A stretch of DNA of 64,000 nt, taken from CADEDH01 sp050330635. GTDB lineage: Bacteria; Actinomycetota; Acidimicrobiia; Acidimicrobiales; SZUA-35. Location: positions 124,001 to 188,000 of the forward strand of contig JBHJNQ010000017.1 of NCBI GenBank assembly GCA_050330635.1, written 5' to 3'. Below, piece after piece: positions 33,456-41,867 of the stretch. Position 1 is the first letter of the stretch. The number at the start of each line of letters is the position of its first letter. The position numbers and the translations under genes are program-made. Under the pieces are notes generated by a model. That model saw only the letters and a list, made by a program, of their open reading frames with translations. It searched no databases and had not been told where the DNA came from.

Positions 33456-34460
33456 TCAGCTGGCGGGGGCGGCGAGGCGGCGGGCGAAGGCGGCGGCCGA
33501 GGCCAGGGCCCGGGCCGCCTCCGGGAGCTCGCGGTGGTAGTGCCAGGTGTGCCACATTCCGACCCAGACGTCGAGGTCGACAGCGACCCCGGCGGTACGG
33601 ACCCGCCGGGCCAGGCGCACCCCGTGATCGAACGAGAGATCGTCGGTGCCGACCTGGATCAGTAGCGGGGGGAGCCGTCCCAGCCGCGACAGGGGCGTCC
33701 GCAGCGGTGACACCGCCGGGTCGTCGGGTCGTCGACCGCCGCAGTAGGCGGTCCGCAACCATTGGGCGGCCTCGTCGTCGACGTCGTGGCGGCGGTGCCG
33801 GTGTCGCCCGCCCCGCGGTCCGTCAACCTCGGCATCGCCGCCGCCCCCGGCGGGCCCGTGGTCGAGGTGGGGGCTGAGCAGCACGAGGGCGACGGCCCCG
33901 GAGGTCCTCGCCGAGCGTTCGGCCAGGGCGGCCGACACCACCAGGTTGGCCCCCGCCGAGTCACCGGCCAGGACGACGGGGCGGCCCGAACGGGCCACGG
34001 TCCGGTGGACGGCGACGACGTCGTCGAGGCCGGCCGGAAAGGGATGCTCGGGAGCCAGGCGGGGGTCGACCGAGACGAGATCGAGACCGGCCGCAACCAG
34101 ACCCTCGGTGATCGGCACCGCCACCTCGGGACTTCCGAGGGCGTAGCCGCCCCCGTGGGCGTAGACGACGACAGGGCCCCGGCCGTCGCCCGCCCCGGCC
34201 ACCAGGCAACGGACGCCCCCGATCTCGTCCTCCCGATGGCCCCGCTCCTGCGGGGGAGGGTCGCCCTCCAGCCAGGCCCGGTGGACATCGGCCCGCCACG
34301 CCGAGACGGCCTCGGTGTCGTCGGCCGGCGGCGGCCGCAGCGCCGTCGTTGCCGGTCGGGCCAGACGGGCCCGCGCCTCGGCCGACAGCACGCCGTCGCC
34401 GATCCCGGTCGCCGGCTCGCCACCGGGTTCGGTCGCCTCGCCGCCGCCGATCGAGGTCAC
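33456..34460 (-). CDS. Alpha/beta hydrolase of the hormone-sensitive lipase type
   Basis: 334 residues. HSL hallmarks are clear: HGGGYALGS, nucleophile elbow GDSAGAN, Asp in GTDDLSFDH and His in MWHTWHYH. A Gly/His/Arg-rich insertion (GGGGDAEVDGPRGGRHRHRR) interrupts the cap region and looks like low-complexity expansion. It should hydrolyse short or medium acyl esters or lactones. GTG 34460 overlaps the stop of the crotonase gene (GTGA), so it ends the carboxyltransferase operon. Confidence 0.85.
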   Translation of the reverse strand: MTSIGGGEATEPGGEPATGIGDGVLSAEARARLARPATTALRPPPADDTEAVSAWRADVHRAWLEGDPPPQERGHREDEIGGVRCLVAGAGDGRGPVVVYAHGGGYALGSPEVAVPITEGLVAAGLDLVSVDPRLAPEHPFPAGLDDVVAVHRTVARSGRPVVLAGDSAGANLVVSAALAERSARTSGAVALVLLSPHLDHGPAGGGGDAEVDGPRGGRHRHRRHDVDDEAAQWLRTAYCGGRRPDDPAVSPLRTPLSRLGRLPPLLIQVGTDDLSFDHGVRLARRVRTAGVAVDLDVWVGMWHTWHYHRELPEAARALASAAAFARRLAAPAS

Positions 34461-35230
34461 CGTCCCTCGAAGTGGGGCTTCCGCTTGTCGACGAAGGCCC
34501 GGAACGCCTCGGCCGTGTCACGGCTGGCGGCGATCTGCACGTGGCGCTGCGTCTCCACGGCCACGTAGTCGGCCAGCGAGAGTGTCTCGCCATCGAGGAA
34601 GTTGGCCTTCATGCCCCGGATGGCGAGTGGCGCCGCCGCCGCCAGCCGGGCGACCACGGCCTCGATTCCGTCGGTGAAGGCGTCGTCGTCGAAGACGTCG
34701 ACCACGAGGCCGATCCGGTGGGCCTCGTCGGCGCCGAACCGGCCCGGCAGGAAGTAGAGCTCGCGGGCCTTGGCCGCTCCCACGAGGCGGGGTAGGGTCC
34801 ACGGGCCCGCCATGTCGCCCGCCACCGCCACGTCGAGGAAGGCGGAGTTGAAGACGGCCGAGCGGGTGGCGAAGCGGAGGTCGCAGGCGCAGGCCCAGCC
34901 GAAGCCGGCCCCGGCGGCGGCCCCATTGACCGCCGCCACCGTGACGGCCGGCAGTTCGTGGAGGAGTCGGGTCACGTCGAAGGCGGTCTCGGGAGCGCCG
35001 GCGTCGGCCGCTCCGTCGGCGTAGTGGCGGAGGTCGGCCCCGACGCAGAAGGAACCGCCGGCGCCGGTCAGCACGACCACTCTCAGATCGTCGTCGGTGG
35101 CGGCCCGCCGGACGGCGTCGTACAGCTCCTGGAGCATCAGCCCGGTCACCCCGTTGCGCTGATCGGGGCGGTTGAGGGTCAGGCGGCCGACACCGTCGGC
35201 CGCCTCCCACAGGATCGTCTGGTAGGCCAT
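34457..35230 (-). CDS. Enoyl-CoA hydratase/isomerase (crotonase)
   Basis: 257 residues with crotonase motifs: FCVGADLRHYA, NGAAAGAGFGWACACDLRFA and a C-terminal RHVQIAASRDTAEAFRAFVDKRKPHFEGR-like end split by family-standard residues. It would hydrate or isomerise an enoyl-CoA. Upstream lie 134 bases that contain a 22-bp tandem repeat, so it may be transcribed from its own promoter (CAGGCT 6 bases before ATG 35230) as well as from the operon. Confidence 0.86.
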   Translation of the reverse strand: MAYQTILWEAADGVGRLTLNRPDQRNGVTGLMLQELYDAVRRAATDDDLRVVVLTGAGGSFCVGADLRHYADGAADAGAPETAFDVTRLLHELPAVTVAAVNGAAAGAGFGWACACDLRFATRSAVFNSAFLDVAVAGDMAGPWTLPRLVGAAKARELYFLPGRFGADEAHRIGLVVDVFDDDAFTDGIEAVVARLAAAAPLAIRGMKANFLDGETLSLADYVAVETQRHVQIAASRDTAEAFRAFVDKRKPHFEGR

Positions 35231-35287
35231 GGGGCCAGCCTGGCACCGCCGCCGCCCCGGCGCACGCCGCGGCGAGCGGTGTCGGGC

Positions 35288-35353
35288 CCAGGCCGGGTCG
35301 AGGCCAGGACCAGGCCGGGTCGAGGCCAGGACCAGGCCCGGTCGAGGCCCGGC
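35288..35353 (-). repeat. 22-bp tandem repeat, two exact copies and one degenerate
   Basis: The 22-base unit beginning CCAGGCCGGGTCGAGG is repeated at 35288-35309 and 35310-35331 and then with changes at 35332-35353. The array can also fold back on itself (CCAGGCC with GGCCTGG). It lies between the CoA-transferase and crotonase genes. Confidence 0.8.
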
Positions 35354-35364
35354 CTGGGCAGGGT

Positions 35365-36663
35365 CTAGGCGGGGTCGGTGTCCACCACGAGGGCGATGAG
35401 CTGGCGGGCCGCCTCCCGGCTCGCCCCCGTCGCCTCGGCGATGTTGGCGGCGTCGAAGCCGAGCTCGGTCATGACCTCGGCGGTGTGTTGGCCCAGGGTC
35501 GGCGGCGGGCCGTGGGCGCCGACGCCGGGGGTGTCGCTGAGCTGGACCACGTTGCTCACCACCCGGGCCGGCCCGAACTCCGGCACGTCGACCGTGGCCA
35601 GGTAGCCGTTGGCCGCCACCATGGGGTCGACCAACACGTCGTCGTAGTGGCGGACGGGCTCGTAGATGATCTCGGGTTGGTCGGCCAGGAAGGCCTCCCA
35701 TTCGGCGGTGGTGCGACGGGCGAAGGCGTGACGCACGAGGTCGCGTATCTCGGCCACCCCGTCGTCGAGGCCCCGGGCTCCGATCCGCTTGGCCGCCGTG
35801 TTCCACCGGGGGTCGAGGACGACCTCGGGGATGCCGGCGAAGGTGCAGAAGGCGTCCCACGACTCGTCGGCCATGGCCACCGCCAGGAGGAAGGCACCAC
35901 CGTCGGCCGTCTCGTACACGCCGTACGGGCAGAGCAGCATGGGATGGTGGGGTCCGGCCCGCCCGGGAGTGTGGTCGGCCATCCCGGCGTTGGCCACCTC
36001 CCACGCCTGGATCCACAGGAGGGCACCGAGGGACGAGGTGTCGACCCGTTGACCGCAGCCCGTGCGGGTCCGGGCGAACAGGGCGGTCATGATGCCGAGG
36101 GCCAGTTGGGTGGCTCCCGCATGGTCGGCGATCGCCGCCCCCGGCGGGTGGGGCGGCCCGTCGGCGGGGCCGGTGATGGCGGAGATCCCGGAGCGGGCCT
36201 GGGCCGCCCCGTCGAGCATGGCCTTGTCCGCGTCGGGGCCGGCCGGACCGAAACCGGACACCCGGGCGTAGATCAGGCCGGGGTTTCGGGCTGTCACCTT
36301 CTCGTGGCCGAGTCCCATCCGCTCCAGCGCCTCGAGGCGGTAGTTGGTGACGAGTACGTCGGCCGTGTCGACGAGGCGGGCGATCACCTCCCGGCCCAGG
36401 GCGGTGTGGGCGTCGACGGCGATGGCCCGCTTGCCCCGGTTCATGGCGACGTGCTGGGTCCCCATGACCGACATGTCGTACTGGAAGCCGGGTCCCCGGA
36501 CGTAGCGGTTCAGCTCGCCCCCGGGCGGCTCGACCCGGATGACGTCGGCCCCCATGTCGGCCAGGTAGGCGGCGGCGTGCGGCCCCTGGATGGCGACCGT
36601 CACGTCGACGACGCGGATACCGGTCAGCGGACCGAGCGCAAGCTCGGCGGCCACCTCGTCCAT
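35365..36663 (-). CDS. CaiB/BaiF family (class III) CoA-transferase
   Basis: 432 residues. Family features include VVDVTVAIQGPHAAAYLADMGADVIRVEPP, NRGKRAIAVD, and the catalytic Asp in MLDGAAQARSG. It moves CoA from one acid to another, for example activating a carboxylic acid with succinyl-CoA. ATG 36663 is preferred over an upstream start since it begins close to the conserved LGPLTGIRVVDVT. It lies between the carboxyltransferase and crotonase genes on the same strand. Confidence 0.88.
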   Translation of the reverse strand: MDEVAAELALGPLTGIRVVDVTVAIQGPHAAAYLADMGADVIRVEPPGGELNRYVRGPGFQYDMSVMGTQHVAMNRGKRAIAVDAHTALGREVIARLVDTADVLVTNYRLEALERMGLGHEKVTARNPGLIYARVSGFGPAGPDADKAMLDGAAQARSGISAITGPADGPPHPPGAAIADHAGATQLALGIMTALFARTRTGCGQRVDTSSLGALLWIQAWEVANAGMADHTPGRAGPHHPMLLCPYGVYETADGGAFLLAVAMADESWDAFCTFAGIPEVVLDPRWNTAAKRIGARGLDDGVAEIRDLVRHAFARRTTAEWEAFLADQPEIIYEPVRHYDDVLVDPMVAANGYLATVDVPEFGPARVVSNVVQLSDTPGVGAHGPPPTLGQHTAEVMTELGFDAANIAEATGASREAARQLIALVVDTDPA

Positions 36664-36768
36664 GACGACCCCCCGATCATCTCGGCGGCCCGGTGCCGCC
36701 GGGACCCAGACTCCCACAGCGGCCCGGGCCTCACCAGCGGCCCGGCGCGCGGACCGGATGGCGCCCGG

Positions 36769-38226
36769 TCACCAGGTGTCGACCGGGTGCTTCTTGGCCG
36801 TGCGGTGGGTCGGTCGCCGCACGATGCCGGCCAGGGACCGCACGATCAGCTCCCGGGTGGCGGCGGGGGCGACGACGTCGTCGAAGGCGTGCTGGTTGCG
36901 GACGGCGGCGAACCCGTCGCCGGGGCCGAGCTCGGTCGTCGGCCACGCCAACCACAGCACCGGGGTGCTGCGGCCGCTGGTCAGCCCGGCGAGGACGGCC
37001 GGCCCCAGGCCTCCGCCCCGCCGCAGCTGCACGGCGAAGAGGGGAACGGTCCGGTGATGGTGGGCCATGACGGGACGCAGGTGCCACCGGTCGAGTCCCG
37101 GCTGGGTTACGACCTGTTCGGAGGCGGTGCCGTTGCCGGTGGCCGAGGTCGCGGTGGTGAACGTCGTGACGCACCCCGGGGTGTCGATGAGCGAGACGAT
37201 GGGCAGCTCGTAGCTGTCGCACAGCTCGACCATGCGACCGATCTTGGTCGCCGCCGCCTGATCGATGGCGCCGTCGTCGACGACCGGTTGGCTGGCGATG
37301 ATCCCGACCGCTCTCCCGTCCATGCGGGCGAATCCGGTGATCACGGAGGGCGCGAACGCCGGCCGCAGAGCGGTGAAGCTGTCCCGGTCGACCAGGGCCT
37401 CGATGACGGGACCCATGTCGTAGGGCCCGTCCTCGGGTACGAGGTCGGCCACCCGGCCGGCGTTGTCGGCGGCGCCACCCGACGGCAGGTCGTGCTGGTA
37501 GGCGAGGCAGCGGCGGGCGACGGCGATCGCCTCGTGCTCGTCGCCGACCAGGAGGTCGATGCCGCCGGTCGTCTCGTGCATCTCCACCCCGGCCAGCTCA
37601 CTGGCCGTCATCGCCACCCCGAGGGCCGCCTCCACCATCGGCGGTCCGCCCATCCCGATCGACGAGCCCCCGGTGGCGATCACGATGTCGGAGAAGCCGG
37701 CGAGGCTGGCATGGCCGGCGAACGACGGACCCGACACGATGGCGATCGTCGGGACCCACCCCGACAGCTCGGCCATCCCGTCGAAGAGCTGGAACCGGCC
37801 GAAGGGCCCGTTGAGCTCGAGATCGCCCCGACCGACGCGGGGGTGGCGGGCCCGGCTCCCGCCCCCGTCGACGAAGAACACCACGGGCCACCGGTGCTCC
37901 CGGGCCAGGGCGAAGAGCCGTTCGAGGCGGCCGGCCCCGTAGCCGCCGCCGCGATCGGTGAAGTCGGTCGACGACGTGATGACCCGCCGGCCGTCGACGG
38001 TGCCGACGGCGTCGACGCCGCCGGCCTCGGCCACCCACGAGCCGTCGGCGGCCACCGCCGCGATCGTCCCGTAGGGCACCTCCGATCCCGGGTCGAGAAG
38101 GGCGGCCAGCCGTTCACGGGCCGTGAGCCGCCCGGCCCGGTGGACCCGCTCCACCGCCTCCGGTCGGGCCGCGTCGAGCTGGGATGCCCTCGCCGCCTCC
38201 AATCGCTCGACGAGTCGGGGATCCAC
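36769..38226 (-). CDS. Acyl-CoA carboxylase beta (carboxyltransferase) subunit, second of a tandem pair
   Basis: 485 residues with both crotonase-like halves of a biotin-dependent carboxyltransferase: AGRLTARERLAALLDPGS, GPSFAGHASLAGFSDIVI, then VDRDSFTALRPAFAPSVITGFARM and LCDSYELPIVSLIDTPGC. GTG 38226 starts 3 bases after the upstream paralogue. No biotin carboxylase or biotin carrier gene is in the window. Compared with the first copy it keeps an expanded central region (TTATSATGNG), suggesting division of labour. Confidence 0.82.
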   Translation of the reverse strand: MDPRLVERLEAARASQLDAARPEAVERVHRAGRLTARERLAALLDPGSEVPYGTIAAVAADGSWVAEAGGVDAVGTVDGRRVITSSTDFTDRGGGYGAGRLERLFALAREHRWPVVFFVDGGGSRARHPRVGRGDLELNGPFGRFQLFDGMAELSGWVPTIAIVSGPSFAGHASLAGFSDIVIATGGSSIGMGGPPMVEAALGVAMTASELAGVEMHETTGGIDLLVGDEHEAIAVARRCLAYQHDLPSGGAADNAGRVADLVPEDGPYDMGPVIEALVDRDSFTALRPAFAPSVITGFARMDGRAVGIIASQPVVDDGAIDQAAATKIGRMVELCDSYELPIVSLIDTPGCVTTFTTATSATGNGTASEQVVTQPGLDRWHLRPVMAHHHRTVPLFAVQLRRGGGLGPAVLAGLTSGRSTPVLWLAWPTTELGPGDGFAAVRNQHAFDDVVAPAATRELIVRSLAGIVRRPTHRTAKKHPVDTW

Positions 38227-38229
38227 GGC

Positions 38230-39735
38230 CTACCTCGGGTCGATCGGGTGCTTCTTGGCCGGGGCCAGCACCCGGGGGATGTCGTCGAGCAGGGAGATGA
38301 TCCGCGCCCTGGTCTCGGCCGGCAGGACGATGTCGTCGAACATCAGGTTCCGGCCCGCCGCCACCCCGGACGCCGGTTCCCGCATCTCCTCGGCGTAGCT
38401 GTCTCGGATCGACCGGGCGTCCTCGGGGCTGGCGGCGGCCCGGATCTCCGCCCGCTTGACCAGGAACGCCGCCCCTTCGAGCGACATCCCGCCCGACTCG
38501 ACCGAGGGCCAGGCGAGCCGCAGGTCGGGCATGATGCGCGACGAACCCCAACCCGACATGGCGAACGGACCCAGCCCGTAGGCCTTGCGGAGCTGCACCG
38601 AGCACAACGGCACCGTCCGGTGGTGGAGGGCGCTGAGGGGGCGGGCATGGTGGCGGGCGATGCCCTGGCGCTCGGCGTCGGGCCCCACCATGTAGCCGGG
38701 GTTGTCGACCAGGGCCACCAGGGCCAGCTCGTAGGCGTCGCACAGCTCGACGAACCGGGCCGCCTTGTCGGCGGCGGCGGCGTCGATGGCCCCGGCCACC
38801 GGGGACAGCGGCTGGTTGGCCAGGAACCCGACGGGGCGCCCGCCGAGGGTGGCGAAGCAGGTCACCATCGACGGACCCCAGCCCGCCCCCAGCTCCAGCA
38901 CGCTGTCGGCGTCGGCCAGAGCCCCGACCACCCGGCGCACGTCGTAGGGGTGGCGCCGGTCGTCGGGGATGATCGACGCCACCCGGTCGTGGTCGGGCGA
39001 TGGCTCGGACGACCCGAAACCGTCGCCCCAGTACGTCAGGTAGTCGGCGACCGTGTCCACCGCCCGGTCCTCGTCGTCGACCACCACGTCGACACTGCCC
39101 TCGGCCGCCAGCTCCTCGACGGTTCGTGTCACCACCGTCCCGTCGGCGGCCCTGGCCCCCACGGTGGAGCCGGCCGTGGCGATGACGCAGTCGCACAACA
39201 TGGCGATGCCGGCGTTGCCGTCGATGGCACGTCCGCTGATCACGGCCACCGACGGGGCCCAGCCCGACAGCTCGGCCAGTCCCTCGTAGACGTCCCACGT
39301 GGCCCGGGTGTACACGACGACCGGGGGGGCGACCTCGTTGCCCCGGGTCCGGGCGCCCTCCCCGTCGACGAAGCACACGAACGGCCACCGGTGACGGTTG
39401 GCGAGATACAGGAGGCGGGCCAGCTTGCGCATGTTGCGGTCGGTCTGGGTGCCGTGGCGCACCGTCACGTCATAGGAGGCGACGACGAGCGGTTGTCCGT
39501 CGAGGCGACCGGCCCCGGCCACGAGCCCGTCGGCGGCGGCGTCGTCGTCGACGGCGGGGGTGGCCCCGGCCAGCTGGCCGTACTCGAGGAACGAGCCGTC
39601 GTCGACCAGGGCGGCGATCCGCTCCCGTGCGGTGAGACGGCCGGCGGCCCTGGCCGCCGCCACCGCCTCCGGCCGACCGGCGTCGAGGGTGCGGGCCCGG
39701 GCCTCGATGATCTGGGTGAGCTGGAGGTCGTCCAT
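38230..39735 (-). CDS. Acyl-CoA carboxylase beta (carboxyltransferase) subunit, first of a tandem pair
   Basis: 501 residues. Family motifs include GRLTARERIAALVDDGSFLEY, SGRAIDGNAGIAMLCDCVIA, VVGALADADSVLELGAGWGPSM and LCDAYELALVALVDNPGYMVG. It transfers the carboxyl group from biotin to an acyl-CoA such as propionyl-, methylcrotonyl- or a terpenoid-CoA. The second paralogue follows after 3 bases, then CoA-transferase, crotonase and hydrolase genes, so the product may be handled by a dedicated carboxylation-hydration route. Confidence 0.84.
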   Translation of the reverse strand: MDDLQLTQIIEARARTLDAGRPEAVAAARAAGRLTARERIAALVDDGSFLEYGQLAGATPAVDDDAAADGLVAGAGRLDGQPLVVASYDVTVRHGTQTDRNMRKLARLLYLANRHRWPFVCFVDGEGARTRGNEVAPPVVVYTRATWDVYEGLAELSGWAPSVAVISGRAIDGNAGIAMLCDCVIATAGSTVGARAADGTVVTRTVEELAAEGSVDVVVDDEDRAVDTVADYLTYWGDGFGSSEPSPDHDRVASIIPDDRRHPYDVRRVVGALADADSVLELGAGWGPSMVTCFATLGGRPVGFLANQPLSPVAGAIDAAAADKAARFVELCDAYELALVALVDNPGYMVGPDAERQGIARHHARPLSALHHRTVPLCSVQLRKAYGLGPFAMSGWGSSRIMPDLRLAWPSVESGGMSLEGAAFLVKRAEIRAAASPEDARSIRDSYAEEMREPASGVAAGRNLMFDDIVLPAETRARIISLLDDIPRVLAPAKKHPIDPR

Positions 39736-39797
39736 GGCTGCCCGCAGCCTGTCATCCCGGGGCCCGGTCCCTCAAACGGCGCCGGCCCCGACGTCGG

Positions 39798-40673
39798 TCA
39801 GCCGAGGCCCCGGGCGTCCTGCTTGAGGGCGGTGTCGATCGACAGGGCCGAGGCCACGACGAGCGCGTTGAAGGGCTGGGGCAGCCGATGGTGGAACTGG
39901 ACCACGTAGTTGTCGGCCGTGGTGAACAAGGTCTTGGCCAGACCCTCGAACGTCTTGGTGATGCGTGCCACCTCGCTGCCGGTGGCGTCCTCGATGCGGA
40001 AGTTCCAGGCCCGCCAGTTCTCACCCTTGATCGATCCCAGCTGGTGGCCGCCCGATTCCAGGCCGAAGTTGATCTTTCCGATGGCGTTCTGCTGGACGAT
40101 GCGGCCGATCTCGTGGCCGTCGGGGCTCTCGACGACGACCGTCGACTTGATGATCTTGGCCGGTCGGGTCAGCCGGAGCAGGACGCGGCCCGACGGCTCG
40201 CTTATCTCCAGCCGGTGGGTCATGAACTGGTCGAGGCTGGTGAGGAGGCGCATCGCCTTCTTGGCCGCCGACTGACCGACCTGGTTGACGGCGGCGAGCT
40301 GGCGCCCGTGCTGGTCGAACACGCTGTACTGGTTGTTGAGCTCGATCAGCTTCGCCTTCTGGTTCACGACCAGGATCGGCTCGTCGAAGATCGTGCCGCC
40401 CCCACCGCCCACCGCCCCCTGGATTCCGGCACCGTGCATTCCCTGGTCGTGCAGCTGGCGCTGGATGCGGTTGGGATCGGCCTCATCGCCGACCGTGAGG
40501 GCGGCGTCGATCCGGTCGAAGCCGTCGTCGGCCCGGGGTGGGGGCGGGCCGCCGAGCGGGTCGGTGCTCTGGCGCCCGCCGTCGCTGACGTGGGCGGTCC
40601 ACACCGTGCCGTCCCAGTAGCGCAGCTCGTGGCGGCCGCTGGGGTCGGGGTGCCAGTTGGCAGGGGTGCTCAT
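39798..40673 (-). CDS. DUF2510 plus phospholipid scramblase-related domain protein
   Basis: 291 residues. The N terminus NWHPDPSGRHELRYWDGTVW is the DUF2510 motif of actinobacterial membrane-associated proteins. After a Pro-rich linker, a scramblase-like beta-barrel (about residues 95-285) follows: EPILVVNQKAKLIELNNQYSV, VFDQHGRQLAAV, and later NYVVQFHHRLPQPFNALVVA, with a hydrophobic C-terminal helix. Scramblase-related or Tubby-type proteins bind lipids; the role here is unknown. TACGCT lies 8 bases before ATG 40673. Confidence 0.8.
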   Translation of the reverse strand: MSTPANWHPDPSGRHELRYWDGTVWTAHVSDGGRQSTDPLGGPPPPRADDGFDRIDAALTVGDEADPNRIQRQLHDQGMHGAGIQGAVGGGGGTIFDEPILVVNQKAKLIELNNQYSVFDQHGRQLAAVNQVGQSAAKKAMRLLTSLDQFMTHRLEISEPSGRVLLRLTRPAKIIKSTVVVESPDGHEIGRIVQQNAIGKINFGLESGGHQLGSIKGENWRAWNFRIEDATGSEVARITKTFEGLAKTLFTTADNYVVQFHHRLPQPFNALVVASALSIDTALKQDARGLG

Positions 40674-40681
40674 GGCCGTTG

Positions 40682-40687
40682 AGCGTA
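40682..40687 (-). promoter_or_regulatory. Candidate leaderless -10 element (TACGCT, minus strand)
   Basis: TACGCT is followed by CAACGGCC and ATG 40673. Confidence 0.4.
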
Positions 40688-40730
40688 GGCCGCTTTCCGG
40701 CGCCGGGTGCCCCTGTCCGTAGGGTGAAAC

Positions 40731-40736
40731 TAGAGT
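40731..40736 (+). promoter_or_regulatory. Candidate leaderless -10 element (TAGAGT)
   Basis: TAGAGT lies 6 bases before ATG 40743 of the PrpF-family gene; a second hexamer TAGGGT is a few bases upstream. Confidence 0.45.
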
Positions 40737-40742
40737 CGCCCA

Positions 40743-41822
40743 ATGAGCGACGGGCTACGGGCCATGCTGATGCGGGGCGGGACGTCGAAGGGCCTCCTCG
40801 TGCTCGAAGCCGACCTCCCCGCCGAGGTCGGCGAGCGCGACGATCTCCTCCTGCGGGTGATGGGTTCCCCCGATCCCCGCCAGATCGACGGGGTGGGCGG
40901 GGCCCACCCGCTGACGAGCAAGGTGGGGGTGATCGCACCCTCGTCCCGACCCGACGCCGACGTCGAGTACCTGTTCCTCCAGGTGGGGGTCGACGCCGCC
41001 GTCGTCACCGACAGGCAGAACTGCGGCAACATCCTGGCCGCCGTCGCCCCCTTCGCCATCGAGCGGGGACTGGTGGCGGCGGGCGACGACGAGACCGAGG
41101 TGAGGATCTACCTCCGCAACACCGAAGTTTTGGCGACGGCCCGGGTCCGGACCGCCGGCGGGCAACCGGTCTACGGCGGCGACACCGCCATCTCCGGGGT
41201 ACCGGGCACCGCCTCCCCGATCGATCTGTTCTTCGAGGGCATCGCCGGCTCGACCTGCGGGGCCCTGCTCCCGACGGGGAGCGCCGTCGACGCACTGACC
41301 CTGGTCGACGGGACAGTGGTCCGGGCCACCTGTGTCGACAACGGCATGCCGACCGTGGTCCTGCTGGCCGACGAGCTCGGCATCTCCGGCACCGAGCGCC
41401 CGGCCGAGCTGGAGGCCGACGAGCGCCTGCGGGCCGACCTCGAACACCTCCGGCTGGCCGCCGGCAAGGCCATGGACCTGGGCGACGTGACCGACGAGAC
41501 CGTGCCCAAGCTCACGATGGTGTCGCCACCCCGGTCTGGGGGCGCCGTGTCGACCCGGACCTTCATCCCCCACCGCTGCCACGAGGCCATCGGGGTGCTG
41601 GGGGCGGTGAGCGTCGCCACGGCCTGCCTCCTCGACGGGACCCCGGCCTCGGCGGTGGCCGAGATACCCGACCCGACCGTCCCGGTCTCGATCGAGCACC
41701 CCACCGGTCACTTCGACTGCGTGTTCGGCTACGGCGACGACGGGGCGATCGTCCGAGCCGGGGTGGTCCGCACCGCCCGTAGGCTCTTCGACGGCGTCGT
41801 CTACCCCCGGGAGGACCGTTGA
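40743..41822 (+). CDS. PrpF-family isomerase, probable 4-oxalomesaconate tautomerase (LigU/GalD-like)
   Basis: 359 residues with the diaminopimelate-epimerase-like fold of the PrpF family: MLMRGGTSKGLLVLEADLP, GGAHPLTSKVGVIAPS, NCGNILAAVAPFAIE, and KLTMVSPP near the end. PrpF acts in methylcitrate metabolism, while LigU and GalD tautomerise 4-oxalomesaconate in protocatechuate/gallate meta-cleavage. The downstream LigI-like gene 45 bases away makes the second role more likely; no prpB, prpC or acnD gene is here. Confidence 0.82.
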   Translation: MSDGLRAMLMRGGTSKGLLVLEADLPAEVGERDDLLLRVMGSPDPRQIDGVGGAHPLTSKVGVIAPSSRPDADVEYLFLQVGVDAAVVTDRQNCGNILAAVAPFAIERGLVAAGDDETEVRIYLRNTEVLATARVRTAGGQPVYGGDTAISGVPGTASPIDLFFEGIAGSTCGALLPTGSAVDALTLVDGTVVRATCVDNGMPTVVLLADELGISGTERPAELEADERLRADLEHLRLAAGKAMDLGDVTDETVPKLTMVSPPRSGGAVSTRTFIPHRCHEAIGVLGAVSVATACLLDGTPASAVAEIPDPTVPVSIEHPTGHFDCVFGYGDDGAIVRAGVVRTARRLFDGVVYPREDR

Positions 41823-41867
41823 GCGCCGGAGCTGCAGTTCCTTCTCCGTGGATCGAAGGGTAGGCCG

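Noticed and set aside
35485..39909. A 1474-codon open frame on the plus strand antisense to the carboxyltransferase and CoA-transferase genes
   Set aside because: It lies opposite three well-recognised genes, is dominated by Gly, His, Arg and Val as expected for the complement of GC-rich codons, and matches no known fold; it is a by-product of codon bias.
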